Of a stretch of 64,000 bases of DNA, positions 27,172 to 38,183 are shown piece after piece (positions within the stretch are counted from its first letter, which is position 1; each line of letters opens with the position of its first letter). Source of the DNA: Microbacterium schleiferi (GTDB lineage Bacteria > Actinomycetota > Actinomycetes > Actinomycetales > Microbacteriaceae); NCBI RefSeq assembly GCF_015565955.1, contig NZ_CP064760.1, positions 744,001-808,000 on the forward strand, given 5' to 3'. The notes under the pieces are model-generated. The model ran no database searches and was not told the DNA's origin. It saw only the letters and a list, made by a program, of their open reading frames with translations. Made by a program: the position numbers and the translations under genes.

Positions 27172-28761
27172 CTACAGGGGGATGTTGCCGTGCTTTTTCG
27201 GCGGCAGGCTGGCACGCTTGCCGCGCAGCGACCGGAGGGCCTTGGCGATCGCGACACGCGTCTGAGCCGGTTCGATGATGCCGTCGAGTTCACCGCGCTC
27301 GGCGGCCAGGAACGGTGAGGCCACGTTGTAGGTGTACTCGTTGGCCAGCCGTGTGCGCACCGCGGCGACATCCTCGCCGGTCTCGCTGGCCTTCTTGAGC
27401 TCGCCGCGGTACAGGATGTTCACCGCACCCTGGCCGCCCATGACAGCGATCTCGGCCGTCGGCCACGCGAGGTTAACGTCGGCGCCGAGCTGCTTGGAGC
27501 CCATCACGATGTACGCGCCGCCGTAGGCCTTGCGCAAGATCACGGTCACGAGCGGCACCGTGGCTTCGGCGTAGGCGTAGAGCAGCTTGGCGCCGCGTCG
27601 GATCACCCCGGTCCACTCCTGGTCAGTACCGGGAAGGTAGCCGGGAACGTCGACGAGCGTCACGATCGGCACCGAGAAGGCATCGCAGAAACGCACGAAG
27701 CGGCTGGCCTTTTCGCCGGCCTCGATGTTCAGCGTCCCCGCCATCTGCGAGGGCTGGTTCGCGATGATGCCGACCGTGCGGCCCTCGATGCGGCCGAAGC
27801 CGATGACGATGTTCGGGGCGAACAGTGGCTGCACCTCGAGGAAGTCCGCGTCGTCGACGATGTGGCCGATGACATCGTGGATGTCGTAGGGCTGGTTGGG
27901 GGAGTCGGGGATGATCGCGTTCAGGGTGCGGTCGGCATCCGTCGTCTCCCACTCGAAGGCGCTCTCGTACTCGGGGATCTCGGCCAGGTTGTTGTCGGGC
28001 AGGAACCCGAGCATGGTCCGGACGTAGTCGATCGCGTCGTCCTCGTCTTCGGCGAGGTAGTGAGCGACGCCCGAGCGGGTGTTGTGGGTGTAGGCGCCGC
28101 CGAGCTCCTCCATTCCGACGTCCTCGCCGGTGACGGTCTTGATGACGTCCGGGCCGGTGACGAACATCTGGCTCGTCTTGTCGACCATGATCACGAAGTC
28201 GGTGAGGGCGGGGGAGTACACGGCGCCGCCCGCGGCGGGGCCCATGATGATCGAGATCTGTGGGATCACGCCCGAGGCGCGGGTGTTCAGGCGGAAGATC
28301 TCGCCGTACTTGCCGAGGGCCACGACGCCCTCCTGGATGCGGGCGCCGCCGGAGTCCAGGATGCCGATGATCGGCATCCCGCACCGCAGGGCCAGCTCCA
28401 TGACCTTGATGATCTTCTCGCCGGCGACCTCGCCGAGCGAGCCGCCGAAGGTCGAGAAGTCCTGTGCGTACACCGCCACGGTGCGACCGTGGATCGTCCC
28501 GGTGCCGGTGACGACCGAGTCGCCGTAGGGGCGGGACTTGTCCATGCCGAACGCGGTAGTGCGGTGGCGCACGTACTCGTCCAGTTCGGTGAAGCTGCCG
28601 GGGTCGACGAGCAGCTCGATGCGCTCGCGGGCCGTCAGCTTGCCCTTCGCGTGCTGCTTCTCGCGCGCCGATTCCTCGGCGGAGACGACAGCCTCCTGGT
28701 AGCGCGTGCGCAGATCGGCGATCTTGCCGGCCGTCGTGAACAGGTCGATGTCGTCGGTCAC
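27172..28761 (-). CDS. accD: Acyl-CoA carboxylase beta subunit (propionyl/acetyl-CoA carboxyltransferase)
   Basis: 529 aa, crotonase-fold carboxyltransferase that moves CO2 from biotin to acetyl- or propionyl-CoA. Conserved features: [19 protein letters not shown] near the N-terminus, the first oxyanion region [33 protein letters not shown], and the second, [20 protein letters not shown]. The GTG start begins VTDDIDLF. Most like AccD5 (Rv3280) by position and length. Works with AccA3 and AccE in fatty-acid precursor supply. Confidence 0.94.
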   Translation of the reverse strand: MTDDIDLFTTAGKIADLRTRYQEAVVSAEESAREKQHAKGKLTARERIELLVDPGSFTELDEYVRHRTTAFGMDKSRPYGDSVVTGTGTIHGRTVAVYAQDFSTFGGSLGEVAGEKIIKVMELALRCGMPIIGILDSGGARIQEGVVALGKYGEIFRLNTRASGVIPQISIIMGPAAGGAVYSPALTDFVIMVDKTSQMFVTGPDVIKTVTGEDVGMEELGGAYTHNTRSGVAHYLAEDEDDAIDYVRTMLGFLPDNNLAEIPEYESAFEWETTDADRTLNAIIPDSPNQPYDIHDVIGHIVDDADFLEVQPLFAPNIVIGFGRIEGRTVGIIANQPSQMAGTLNIEAGEKASRFVRFCDAFSVPIVTLVDVPGYLPGTDQEWTGVIRRGAKLLYAYAEATVPLVTVILRKAYGGAYIVMGSKQLGADVNLAWPTAEIAVMGGQGAVNILYRGELKKASETGEDVAAVRTRLANEYTYNVASPFLAAERGELDGIIEPAQTRVAIAKALRSLRGKRASLPPKKHGNIPL

Positions 28762-28872
28762 GCCTCCACACTATCGGCGTGTCGTGGGAAGCCCTTGGAG
28801 ACCAGCGACAACGCGCCGCCGCATCCGTTATCGCCTTCCCGCCATTGCGGTGCTCGCCGCCGCTCTCACCGA

Positions 28873-28940
28873 GGTAGGAGAAACCACCGGCGTCGGTCGG
28901 TTGGCGGCCGAATCGGCCTACCTCCGCGACTTCTCCTACC
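28873..28940. repeat. 68-nt inverted-repeat element GGTAGGAGAA...TTCTCCTACC
   Basis: Ten-base perfect terminal inverted repeats enclosing 48 bases that contain a further GGCGGCCGAATCGGCC partial palindrome. It lies between divergent accD and birA (bases 28762-29018 hold no gene). The architecture recalls the GGCTAACTCCTCAA elements but the arms differ. Could be a regulatory hairpin in the birA leader or a second palindromic repeat family. Confidence 0.5.
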
Positions 28941-29018
28941 CTGGCGATCCGCGGCTTCCTCCGACCTCGGCGATCGGCGCCTCCTCGGCCAGCGGTCCGG
29001 CCGCTCTACAGTGAACGG

Positions 29019-29810
29019 ATGCAGACAGGCGAGTTTCCGCGGGCGGTGGCTGTGGCGGCGCGGCTGGATGTCGTGGCGCGCACGGGATCCACCAACGCCG
29101 ACCTCCTGGCGGCCGCGGCCCAGCAGTCGGATGTCTACCCCCACCTCTCGGTGCTGCTGACCGACGACCAGCGGGCGGGCCGGGGACGCCTGGATCGCAC
29201 CTGGACAGCCCCCGCCGGGGCAGCCCTGGCGATCTCGGTGCTCGTCCGCGTGCCGCACATCCCCGTCGACCTGCGGGGGTGGGTGCCGCTTATCGCCGGC
29301 GCCGCCATGACACTCGCGATCCGCGGTCAGTTCGCGCCCGGCGCCCCGGACGCGAGCTCGGGTGTGGCGCTGAAGTGGCCGAACGATGTCTTGATCGACG
29401 GCGCGAAGGTGTGCGGCATCCTGGCTCAGGTGCTGCCGGGCGAGCCCGACGCCATCGTCATCGGCGCCGGCATCAATACGCGGATGACCCCGGAACAGCT
29501 GCCCGTGCCTACTGCCACGTCGCTGGCAATCGCCGGAGCCGACGTTCACCCCGACCGGCTCGCGGCCGACTACCTCCGGGAGCTCGACCGGATGCTGGCA
29601 GTTGCAGCGTCTGGTGAGGATTTCGCCGGCCTCCTCGCCGAGGTCCGCGGCCTCTGCGCAACCGTCGGGCGAGAGGTCCGGGTGACGCTGCCGGATGACC
29701 GCATGCTCGATGGCCGCGCGACCGGGCTCGATGACGCCGGGCGACTCATCGTCGCGGCAGCTGGCGAATCCGTCGCGGTCGCGGCGGGGGACGTCATCCA
29801 TGTCCGCTGA
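29019..29810 (+). CDS. birA: Biotin--[acetyl-CoA-carboxylase] ligase
   Basis: 263 aa, attaches biotin to the BCCP lysine of AccA3. Visible: ARTGSTNADLL, the biotinyl-AMP loop GRGRLDRTW (in DDQRAGRGRLDRTW), the catalytic KWPNDVLIDGAKVCGIL segment and the IGAGINTRM motif, then a small C-terminal beta domain. There is no N-terminal helix-turn-helix, so it is a monofunctional ligase and not the E. coli-type repressor. Divergent from accD, as in mycobacteria (Rv3279c). Confidence 0.94.
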   Translation: MQTGEFPRAVAVAARLDVVARTGSTNADLLAAAAQQSDVYPHLSVLLTDDQRAGRGRLDRTWTAPAGAALAISVLVRVPHIPVDLRGWVPLIAGAAMTLAIRGQFAPGAPDASSGVALKWPNDVLIDGAKVCGILAQVLPGEPDAIVIGAGINTRMTPEQLPVPTATSLAIAGADVHPDRLAADYLRELDRMLAVAASGEDFAGLLAEVRGLCATVGREVRVTLPDDRMLDGRATGLDDAGRLIVAAAGESVAVAAGDVIHVR

Positions 29811-29828
29811 GACCCCCACAATGGGGGT

Positions 29829-30404
29829 ATGTCGCTGCATCCAGGCACAGGTCCGTCGGGGTTCTCCCCGCCGCCGACCTCTGCTGGGCGACCGCTCGCT
29901 CCCGCGCCCGGCGTTTCGACACCCGAACTGCTGATCGCGAAGGTTCGAGGCCGCCGCCCCGCGCTGTTCCTGTCGGCGATCGTCCTGATCGCGGTTGCTG
30001 CAGCCGCCGGGTACTTCTACGACAACCTTCCGGCCCCGATCGAGAACTGGATGCTGCTGACCGCGGCGGCCCTCGTCATCCTGCTGCTCGTGTTCCTGCC
30101 TTTTCTGGCGTGGCGCGCGCACGTGTACACGATCACGACGCGGCGCGTCATCGAACGCAGCGGCCTGTTCGTGACTCGCCGACGCGAGCTCGCGCACGTT
30201 CGCGGGTACTCCGTGCAGATGCGCCGTGGCCCGCTGCAGCGCCTGGCCGGCAGCGGGACGCTCATTCTTTCCAACGGCGTTGACGAGCCGATGCGGATCA
30301 CCCGGGTCCCCCAGGTCGCGCTCGTGCACGAGGTGCTCATCGATCAGGTCGAGGTCAATCAGATCCTCGCTCACCGGGACGGCCAGGCGCCGCCGGAGTC
30401 CTGA
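29829..30404 (+). CDS. PH-domain (YdbS-like) membrane protein
   Basis: 191 aa: a proline-rich cytoplasmic N-terminus (about 35 residues), two transmembrane segments (LFLSAIVLIAVAAAAGYFY and LLTAAALVILLLVFLPFL), and a C-terminal bacterial PH domain (YTITTRRVIERSGLFVTRR... LILSNGVDEPMRITRVP). The role of such proteins is not known. Positioned between birA and purK exactly as Rv3278c is in M. tuberculosis. Start ATG 29829; an upstream ATG at 29821 is in another frame. Confidence 0.88.
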   Translation: MSLHPGTGPSGFSPPPTSAGRPLAPAPGVSTPELLIAKVRGRRPALFLSAIVLIAVAAAAGYFYDNLPAPIENWMLLTAAALVILLLVFLPFLAWRAHVYTITTRRVIERSGLFVTRRRELAHVRGYSVQMRRGPLQRLAGSGTLILSNGVDEPMRITRVPQVALVHEVLIDQVEVNQILAHRDGQAPPES

Positions 30405-30480
30405 GCGAGCGGACCCGCGTTCGCCCGAGGTGAGGGACCGGACCGCTTCGCGACAGAATGGACCCGAACGGAGGACTGCT

Positions 30481-31617
30481 ATGACCTATCGCGTCGGTGT
30501 GATCGGCGGCGGACAGCTGGCACGGATGATGATCGCGCCGGCTGTCGAGCTCGGACTCGAGATCAGGGTGCTCGCCGAGCAGAAGGGGATGGCTGCGGCG
30601 CTCGCTGCCACCGCCGTCGGCGACTACCGCGACGCCGACACCGTGCTGGCCTTCGCGCGGGACGTCGATGTCGTCACGTTCGACCACGAACACGTCCCGC
30701 AGGACGTCTTGCGCGCGTTGGTGGATGCCGGCGTCGCCGTGCATCCCGGCCCCGACGCGCTGCGCTACGCGCAAGACAAGCTGCTGATGCGCACGCGGCT
30801 TCAGGAGATGGGGATGCCCCAGCCTGACTGGGCGGCGGTCACCGGTCCCGATGAGCTCGGCGCCTTCCTCGATGCCCACGGCGGTCGCGCTGTCGTCAAG
30901 ACGCCCCGCGGCGGATACGACGGCAAGGGCGTGCGCGTCGTGTCGACCCCCGACGGCGCGGCCGACTGGTTCACGGCGCTCGCCGAGGACGCCGGTGGCG
31001 GCGCGCTGCTGGTCGAAGAACTCGTCGACTTCACCCGCGAGCTTGCGCAGCAGGTCGCGCGGACCCCGTCAGGCGCGGTTCGCGCCTATCCCGTCGTCGA
31101 GACCGTCCAGCGTGACGGTGTCTGCGCCGAGGTTCTCGCCCCCGCCCCCGGCGCCAGCGCTCGGCTTGCCGCGGCTGCAGCTGAGGTGGGCGAACGGATC
31201 GCGGAAGGACTCGGCGTCACCGGGATGCTCGCAGTCGAGCTGTTCGAGACGGCGGATGACCGCATCCTCGTCAACGAGCTCGCCATGCGTCCGCACAACA
31301 GTGGTCACTGGAGCCAGGACGGCGCCGTGACCGGCCAGTTCGAGCAGCATCTGCGCGCCGTCCTCGACCTCCCGCTGGGTGACACGTCCCCCGTCGCGCC
31401 GTGGTCGGTGATGATCAACATCCTCGGCGGCCCGGCCGCGGGAGGACTGTCGGAGCGGTTCGCGCCGGCGATGGCGCAGCATCCGGCTGCCCGCATCCAT
31501 ACCTACGGCAAGGAGCCGCGTCCCGGCCGCAAGGTCGGGCACGTCACGGCCTTCGGAGAAGACCTCGACGACGTCGTTTACGACGCCCGCGCGGCTGCCG
31601 CGTTCTTCCAGGACTGA
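30481..31617 (+). CDS. purK: 5-(carboxyamino)imidazole ribonucleotide synthase
   Basis: 378 aa, ATP-grasp enzyme converting AIR and bicarbonate to N5-CAIR in purine synthesis. N-terminal IGGGQLARMMIAPA, carboxylate/ATP motif VVKTPRGGYDGKGVRVV, VEELVDFTRELAQQVAR, and the metal-binding MRPHNSGHWSQDGAVTGQFE (ELAMRPHNSGHW) are all present. GGAGG lies eight bases before the ATG. It acts immediately before PurE, encoded 0.9 kb downstream. Confidence 0.95.
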   Translation: MTYRVGVIGGGQLARMMIAPAVELGLEIRVLAEQKGMAAALAATAVGDYRDADTVLAFARDVDVVTFDHEHVPQDVLRALVDAGVAVHPGPDALRYAQDKLLMRTRLQEMGMPQPDWAAVTGPDELGAFLDAHGGRAVVKTPRGGYDGKGVRVVSTPDGAADWFTALAEDAGGGALLVEELVDFTRELAQQVARTPSGAVRAYPVVETVQRDGVCAEVLAPAPGASARLAAAAAEVGERIAEGLGVTGMLAVELFETADDRILVNELAMRPHNSGHWSQDGAVTGQFEQHLRAVLDLPLGDTSPVAPWSVMINILGGPAAGGLSERFAPAMAQHPAARIHTYGKEPRPGRKVGHVTAFGEDLDDVVYDARAAAAFFQD

Positions 31618-31645
31618 TTCGAAAGCCCGACGCTGCGCCGGATGC

Positions 31646-32488
31646 CTAGATCGAGGGCAGTCCGCGGCCGGTGAGCCACGCGCGCATCCGGTCGCGACCG
31701 TTCAAGCCCGCCGCATCCCGCACGCGACGGATGACGGCTCTGCTCCATCCCGTCGGGCGACCTTGGCTCGCGTGGTATGCGGCGATCTCGGTGTCGTACG
31801 TCGCGACGTCGGCATCCGTGATCGGGGCGTACCGTTCGCGGGAGTGGACGACCCCGGGTGCCAGGCGCGGCTTGACCCCCGCGGTGTCGGCGGGATCGGG
31901 GTATCCGACGGCGAGGCCGAAGGCGACCATGGCCCGGTCGGGGAGGCCGATCAGCTCAGCGGCCCGCTCCGGGTTGTTGCGAACCGACCCCAGGTAGCAG
32001 GTGCCGAGTCCGAACGATTCAGCCGCGATCACGGCATTTTGCGCGGCAAGGGCGGCGTCGACAAAGGCGACCAGGGTGGACTCGAGGTAGTCGGCGGCGG
32101 CATCTGACTCGCCCTGAGCTGCCGCAATCGCCGATGCCCGAGACCAGTCAGCCACGAACAGGAGGATGACGGGGGCGTCCGCGACGAAGGTGCTCGTGCC
32201 GACCTCGTCGACGAGCGCCCTCCGGGTGGCAGCGTCCCGCACCTCGACGACGCTCCACAGCTGCAGATTCGACGAACTCGCCGCCGATTGCGCAGCGGTG
32301 ACCAGGGCGGTGATGGTCTCGTCAGTGACGGGTGCATCCGTGAAACTGCGCACCGTGTGGTGGCGCAGCAACCCCGCGAGCGTCGTCGACTCTCGCAGCC
32401 CCGGTTCGGTCAGCTCGGGAGCAGCGGCGCCGTAGCGGGCGTGCAGCAGAGCGTCGATGTCGGGGCTCGAAGCTGTGGACTCGGTCAC
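31646..32488 (-). CDS. Nitroreductase-family FMN oxidoreductase
   Basis: 280 aa. The pattern is that of NADPH-dependent flavin oxidoreductases of the NfsA/FRP type: RHHTVRSFTDAPVTDETI near the start (FMN phosphate Arg), AAQSAASSSNLQLW, and GLGTCYLGSVRNNPERAAELIGLP. I chose the GTG at 32488 because GGGAGA sits just upstream and the longer form has no conserved residues. Opposite strand to purK and purE, inserted between them. Physiological substrate unknown. Confidence 0.88.
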   Translation of the reverse strand: MTESTASSPDIDALLHARYGAAAPELTEPGLRESTTLAGLLRHHTVRSFTDAPVTDETITALVTAAQSAASSSNLQLWSVVEVRDAATRRALVDEVGTSTFVADAPVILLFVADWSRASAIAAAQGESDAAADYLESTLVAFVDAALAAQNAVIAAESFGLGTCYLGSVRNNPERAAELIGLPDRAMVAFGLAVGYPDPADTAGVKPRLAPGVVHSRERYAPITDADVATYDTEIAAYHASQGRPTGWSRAVIRRVRDAAGLNGRDRMRAWLTGRGLPSI

Positions 32489-32550
32489 GGATTCTCCCTT
32501 CGGGGGTGCCGTTCCGGGCAATCCCCAGCCATGCACCCTAGCCTGGTCCG

Positions 32551-33066
32551 GTGACCGCTGCGCTCCACAGTTCCCCCGCCCCGCTCGTCGGTGTCGTGAT
32601 GGGGTCGGATTCCGACTGGCGCGTCATGAGCGATGCGTCGCAAGCGCTCACCGACTTCGGCGTGCCCCACGAGGTCGAGGTCGTCTCGGCCCACCGCACG
32701 CCCGACAAGCTCGTCGCCTACGGACGCGAGGCGCGAGGTCGCGGCATCCGTGTCATCATTGCCGGCGCCGGCGGAGCCGCGCATCTGCCCGGCATGCTCG
32801 CCTCGGTCACCGCGCTGCCGGTGATCGGCGTTCCCGTGCCACTGGCCACCCTCGACGGCCTGGACTCGCTCCTGAGCATCGTGCAGATGCCCGCCGGCAT
32901 CCCGGTCGGAACGGTCTCGATCGGCGGTGCGCGCAACGCGGGGCTGCTCGCGGTGCGGATGCTGGGAATCGCCGACCCCGCACACGCCGACGCGATCGAA
33001 ACTTACGCGCGCGAGCTCGAGGGCGTCGTCGAGGAGAAGAACCGGCGGCTCAAGGAGGCGCTGTGA
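32551..33066 (+). CDS. purE: 5-(carboxyamino)imidazole ribonucleotide mutase
   Basis: 171 aa, class I PurE converting N5-CAIR to CAIR. Signature [13 protein letters not shown], the catalytic [10 protein letters not shown] loop, [13 protein letters not shown] and [19 protein letters not shown] are visible. GTG start, divergent from the nitroreductase over 62 bases. Followed closely (19 bases) by the LCP gene, so the two may be co-transcribed. Confidence 0.95.
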   Translation: MTAALHSSPAPLVGVVMGSDSDWRVMSDASQALTDFGVPHEVEVVSAHRTPDKLVAYGREARGRGIRVIIAGAGGAAHLPGMLASVTALPVIGVPVPLATLDGLDSLLSIVQMPAGIPVGTVSIGGARNAGLLAVRMLGIADPAHADAIETYARELEGVVEEKNRRLKEAL

Positions 33067-33085
33067 GCGTCGCCAGCCCCCGCGG

Positions 33086-34531
33086 ATGACCGGAGCGCAG
33101 CAATCCGCGCGGCGTCCGGTGATTGAGAATCGACCGCTGCGGTACCCCAACACGGCATCGCGGCCGATGATGACGCGGCGAGCCTGGTGGCTGCTGGTCT
33201 TCAACTTCCTGATTCCTGGATCGGCGCAGGTCCTCGCCGGAAACCGCCGACTCGGCCGGTTCGGGCTCGGCGCCACCCTGTTCGGCTGGATTCTGGTCGC
33301 GCTCTCGATCGTCACGCTCCTTCTCTGGCAGCAGGTGTTCTTCGCGATCGCGACGAACTGGTTCGTTCTGCTCGGGGTGCAGGCGCTGCTGTTCGCCTAC
33401 CTGGTGCTGTGGATCGTCCTCACGATCGACACCCTGCGACTCGTCCGGCTCGTGCGCACCGGATCGATCACGCGATTTGCCGTCGCGCTGGTCGGTGTCG
33501 GAGCGATCGTCCTCGCCGGCAGCGGGGTGGTCTGGGCATCCGATCGACTCGGTGGCGTGCGCGACTCGTTCGGTGAGATCTTCGCCGAGTCGGGGCCCTC
33601 GGTTCCTCCGTCGGACGGGTACTACAACATCCTGCTGCTCGGAGCAGACTCCGGCGAAGGCCGGGACTCGATGCGCTACGACAGCATCTCGGTCGCGTCG
33701 ATCAACGCCGACACCGGAGCCGTCACGATCACCGGCATCCCTCGCGACATGGTCAACGTTCCGTTCGCGCCTGGCCCCATGCAGGATCTCTACCCGAACG
33801 GCCACAGTGGTCACGCCGACCCGGTCTGCGGGTGGGGGAGCGGCATCAACCAGCTCCGCACCGAAGTCGAAGTATGCCGCGATGGCACCGCGCTGTACCC
33901 GGATGCCGTCGCCAATGGCTCCGAGCCCGGCATCGAGGCGACCAAGGATGCCGCCGAAGGGCTGCTCGGTATCGAGATCCCGTACTACGTCTTCATCGAC
34001 ATGCACGGCTTCGCGGCGCTCATCGATGCGCTCGGTGGGGTCGACATCGAGGTCACAGAGCGGCTTCCCAAGGGCGGCGGCCCCGCCTATGACGGGCAAC
34101 CTGCCGAAGAGTGGGCGATCGGCTGGATCGAGCCCGGCATGCAGCACATGGACGGCGACACGGCGCAGTGGTACGCGCGCTCCCGCTACACCACGAGCGA
34201 CTGGGATCGGATGCTGCGCCAACGCCAGCTGCAGGAGGCGATCCTCGCGCAGTTCACGCCGATGAATGTGCTCAACCGGTTCAACGAGGTGCTGAACGCC
34301 GGTACCGCGATTGTGCAGACCGACATCCCGCAGTCGATGGTTCCGTACTTCGCAGAACTCGCGCTGAAGTCCAAGGAGCAGCCGGTCACGACCATCGAGC
34401 TCACCCCATCGGGTGTGGGCGGCATCGGCATCATCCCCGAGGAACTCTCGGCCGATGACGTTGCCTTCATCCAGGACTACCTGCAGCAGGCGCTGCATCC
34501 GCCGACACCCACGCCCACGCCCGCCGCGTGA
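33086..34531 (+). CDS. LytR-CpsA-Psr (LCP) family wall-polymer ligase
   Basis: 481 aa. Four hydrophobic segments (about residues 30-160) precede an extracytoplasmic LCP domain: LLLGADSGEGRDSMRYDSISVASI, TGIPRDMVNVPF, and the Arg-rich SRYTTSDWDRMLRQRQLQEA. LCP proteins transfer undecaprenyl-linked glycans onto peptidoglycan. The Pro-Thr-rich C-terminus (PTPTPTPAA) is short. It opens the glycan locus and is placed as Rv3267 is, near rml genes. It probably attaches the polymer made by the genes downstream. Confidence 0.92.
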   Translation: MTGAQQSARRPVIENRPLRYPNTASRPMMTRRAWWLLVFNFLIPGSAQVLAGNRRLGRFGLGATLFGWILVALSIVTLLLWQQVFFAIATNWFVLLGVQALLFAYLVLWIVLTIDTLRLVRLVRTGSITRFAVALVGVGAIVLAGSGVVWASDRLGGVRDSFGEIFAESGPSVPPSDGYYNILLLGADSGEGRDSMRYDSISVASINADTGAVTITGIPRDMVNVPFAPGPMQDLYPNGHSGHADPVCGWGSGINQLRTEVEVCRDGTALYPDAVANGSEPGIEATKDAAEGLLGIEIPYYVFIDMHGFAALIDALGGVDIEVTERLPKGGGPAYDGQPAEEWAIGWIEPGMQHMDGDTAQWYARSRYTTSDWDRMLRQRQLQEAILAQFTPMNVLNRFNEVLNAGTAIVQTDIPQSMVPYFAELALKSKEQPVTTIELTPSGVGGIGIIPEELSADDVAFIQDYLQQALHPPTPTPTPAA

Positions 34532-34562
34532 GGCGTTCGGCTCGACGAAGAGGCTCCAATCT

Positions 34563-35648
34563 GTGACGACGACATTGCGTGTGGTTCTAGACCAATTGGT
34601 CGCGCCCACCGACCCCGACCTCGCGATGGCCTCGCGTGAGCTGACACGGGCGCTCATCGCCGCCGCGCCGCGGGGGTGCGAGGTTGCGGCTGTCGTTCCA
34701 TCCGCCGGGGAGGAAGCACTCGCCGAGGTTCGGACGCTCGAGGGCATTGCCGGGGTAGAGGCCTCGCCGATTCCGCGCCGCGAGCTCTCGACCGCGCTCT
34801 CTCTCGGACTCCCCAGTGGTCTCGGCGGCGGGATGCTTCACTCGCCGACCCTGTTCGCACCGCTCGTACGTCACGACCGTGTCCACAACCACGAGCAGAC
34901 CGTCGTCACCATCTGGGACCTCACGCCCTGGACCCATCCGGAGCGCGTCTCGAAGGCATCCGTCGCGTGGCACCGGGCGATGCTCAAGCGGGCAGAGAAG
35001 CACGCGGATGCCGTCGTCGTGCCGCTTCACGCCATGGCGGAGGAGCTTGCGGAACGGACGAAGCTCCGCGGCCGGATCCGGGTGATCGCCGGCGCGGCGC
35101 CGGCGGGATTCGCGGAGCCACGGGATGCCGTCGGGCGACGGCGGACGCTTGGCGTGCCCGAGGGCGCTGTTGTTGTCGACGGTGCGGGGTTGTCGGCGGG
35201 AGAGCTGGGAGAGGTGCTTGCCACCCTCGATCGGGAGGTTCCGGAGGCGCCTGTTGTTGTCCTCGACGCGCCGTCGGACGCGGATTCGTCGCCCGGCTCG
35301 GTGGTTTCCCTGTCGGCTCTGGATGCCGCAGATCGCGCGGCGGCACTGGCTTCGGCTTCCGTGGTTGTCGCTCCGCAGGCGACTCCCGCCTACGGGTGGC
35401 GGACGCTCGAAGCGCTTGTGCTCGCGGTCCCGGTCGTCGCTGCGGCATCTGCGACTAACCGCGAACTCGCCAGCGATGGGGGAGCGGTCGTTGAAGGTGG
35501 TGCTGACGCGCTCGGGGCATCCGTTGCGATACTTCTCGCGTCTGACGCCGATCGCACTCGGGCTGCGACCCTCGCGGCAGACCGTGGCCGGGGCTTCTCC
35601 TGGCGTGAATCCGGCGACCGCGTCTGGCAGCTGCATGCGGATCTGTAG
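34563..35648 (+). CDS. GT4-like glycosyltransferase
   Basis: 361 aa, GTG start 32 bases after the LCP stop. The N-terminal half contains HNHEQTVVTIWDLTPWTHPE, typical of GT4 proteins acting on polymer synthesis; the C-terminal half has ASVVVAPQATPAYGWRTLEALVLAVPVVAAASATNRELA, the GT-B E-x7-E region. A cytosolic retaining transferase that uses a nucleotide sugar (perhaps GDP-mannose or a dTDP sugar). Acceptor unknown. Convergent with the rml genes. Confidence 0.85.
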   Translation: MTTTLRVVLDQLVAPTDPDLAMASRELTRALIAAAPRGCEVAAVVPSAGEEALAEVRTLEGIAGVEASPIPRRELSTALSLGLPSGLGGGMLHSPTLFAPLVRHDRVHNHEQTVVTIWDLTPWTHPERVSKASVAWHRAMLKRAEKHADAVVVPLHAMAEELAERTKLRGRIRVIAGAAPAGFAEPRDAVGRRRTLGVPEGAVVVDGAGLSAGELGEVLATLDREVPEAPVVVLDAPSDADSSPGSVVSLSALDAADRAAALASASVVVAPQATPAYGWRTLEALVLAVPVVAAASATNRELASDGGAVVEGGADALGASVAILLASDADRTRAATLAADRGRGFSWRESGDRVWQLHADL

Positions 35649-35704
35649 GCCCCGCAATTGCCACGGCGCGTACCGCGTCGACGTCGCTTGCCGTCAGGCC
35701 ATCT

Positions 35705-37106
35705 CTAGAGGTAATTCTCGAGTGTGATCCGCCAATCCTGCGGTCCGAACCCGGCCGCCTCGATCTTGGTGAGGTTGAGGGTGCTGTTGGCGGGTCGTGG
35801 TGCGACCGGGCCGGTCGCGTTGGCGAAGTATTGCTCGGTGGTGACGGGGGTGACGCGGTCGGGGTCGTGTCCGGTGAGTTGGTAGACGGTGCGGGCGATG
35901 TCTGCCCAGGATGCGGGTTCGCCGGATCCGGTGAGGTTGTATGTGCCGTAGGCGGCGCGGGTGTCGAGGAGGTGTTGGATGCCTGCGGCGATGCCTTCGG
36001 TGAAGGTGAGGCGTCCGGTCTGGTCGGCTACGACGGTGGGGTTGATGCCGCGCTGGGCGAGGGAGGCCATGGTGCCGACGAAGTTCTTGCCCTCGCCGAT
36101 CACCCAGCTGGTTCGCACGATGTAGTGGCGCGGGACGGTGGCGACGATGGCGTCGCCGGCGGCTTTGGTTTGCCCGTAGACACCGAGCGGAGCGATCGGG
36201 TCGGTCTCGGTGTAGGGCCGGTCGGAGGACCCGTCGTAGACGTAGTCGCTGGAGACGTGGACGAGGGTGAGGCCGTTCTCGGTCGCGATCCGTGCGAGGG
36301 CGGTGACGGCTGTGACGTTCGCGGCCCACGCCTCGCGGCGCCCGTCGGGGTTTCGGCGGTATCGACGGAGGTGTAGGCGGCGGCGTTGATGATGGTGCCG
36401 TAGTCTCGCCACCGCCGCGCTGTGTTCAGGTCGCGGCCTGTTAGGTCAAGGGTGTCGCGGGTCGCGTATTCGATGTGGGGTGCGTCACCGAGCTGGTCGC
36501 GGAGGGCGCGGCCGAGTTGCCCGTTCGCGCCGGTGACGAGGATCCTCTTGGGCCCGATCGGTGTCACATCGGCCAGGCGTGGGTGGCTCAGGTCTTTCTC
36601 GCTGATCTGCACCTGGTCGAGGGGAATTGGCCACTCGATGGCGACGGTCTCGTCGGCGAGGTTCAGGAACGAGTACTCGGCGGTCGGGGACCAGTGGTCG
36701 TTGACCAGGTACGTGTACGCGGTGTCGGGCTCGAGGGTCTGGTAGGAGTTCCCGACCCCGCGGGGCACGAAGATCGCCTTCGACGGGTCAAGCTCGGTGG
36801 TGTAGACGGCCCCGAAGGTGGGGCCTTCGCGCAGGTCGACCCATGCACCGAAGATCCGCCCGGTCGCGACCGAGACCCACTTGTCCCACGGTTCGGCGTG
36901 GATGCCGCGGGTTGTTCCGACGGCGTCGTTGAACGAGATGTTGTTCTGCACCGGCCTGAAATCGGGAAGACCCAGCGTGGTCATCTTCTCCCGCTGCCAG
37001 TTCTCCTTGAACCAGCCGCGTGCGTCTCCGTGCACCGGGAGGTCAAAGACGACGAGACCCGGGATGGGGGTCTCGGTCACCAACAATGTCTTGCCGTATG
37101 CGGTCA

Positions 37107-37107
<1 letters not shown>
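35705..37107 (-). CDS. rmlCD: Fused dTDP-4-dehydrorhamnose 3,5-epimerase / reductase, RmlC-RmlD (frameshifted as given)
   Basis: 467 aa after repair. The N-terminal cupin (about residues 1-185: GDARGWFKENWQREKM, NNISFNDAVGTTRGIHAEPW, FVPRGVGNSYQTLEPD) is RmlC-like. The C-terminal short-chain reductase (KRILVTGANGQLGRALRDQL, then YGQTKAAGDA with the YxxxK pair) is RmlD-like. The frames join if one base is added at the run 36347-36350, giving DTAETPDGRREAWAANV. The RmlC half shows GIHAEPW where canonical epimerases have GLHYQ. ATG 37107 overlaps the rmlB stop (TGATG). Together with RmlA and RmlB it completes dTDP-L-rhamnose synthesis. Confidence 0.9.
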
Positions 37108-38150
<1,043 letters not shown>

Positions 38151-38183
38151 TTACGGCTCGGCGTTGATGGCCAGCGAACAGAG

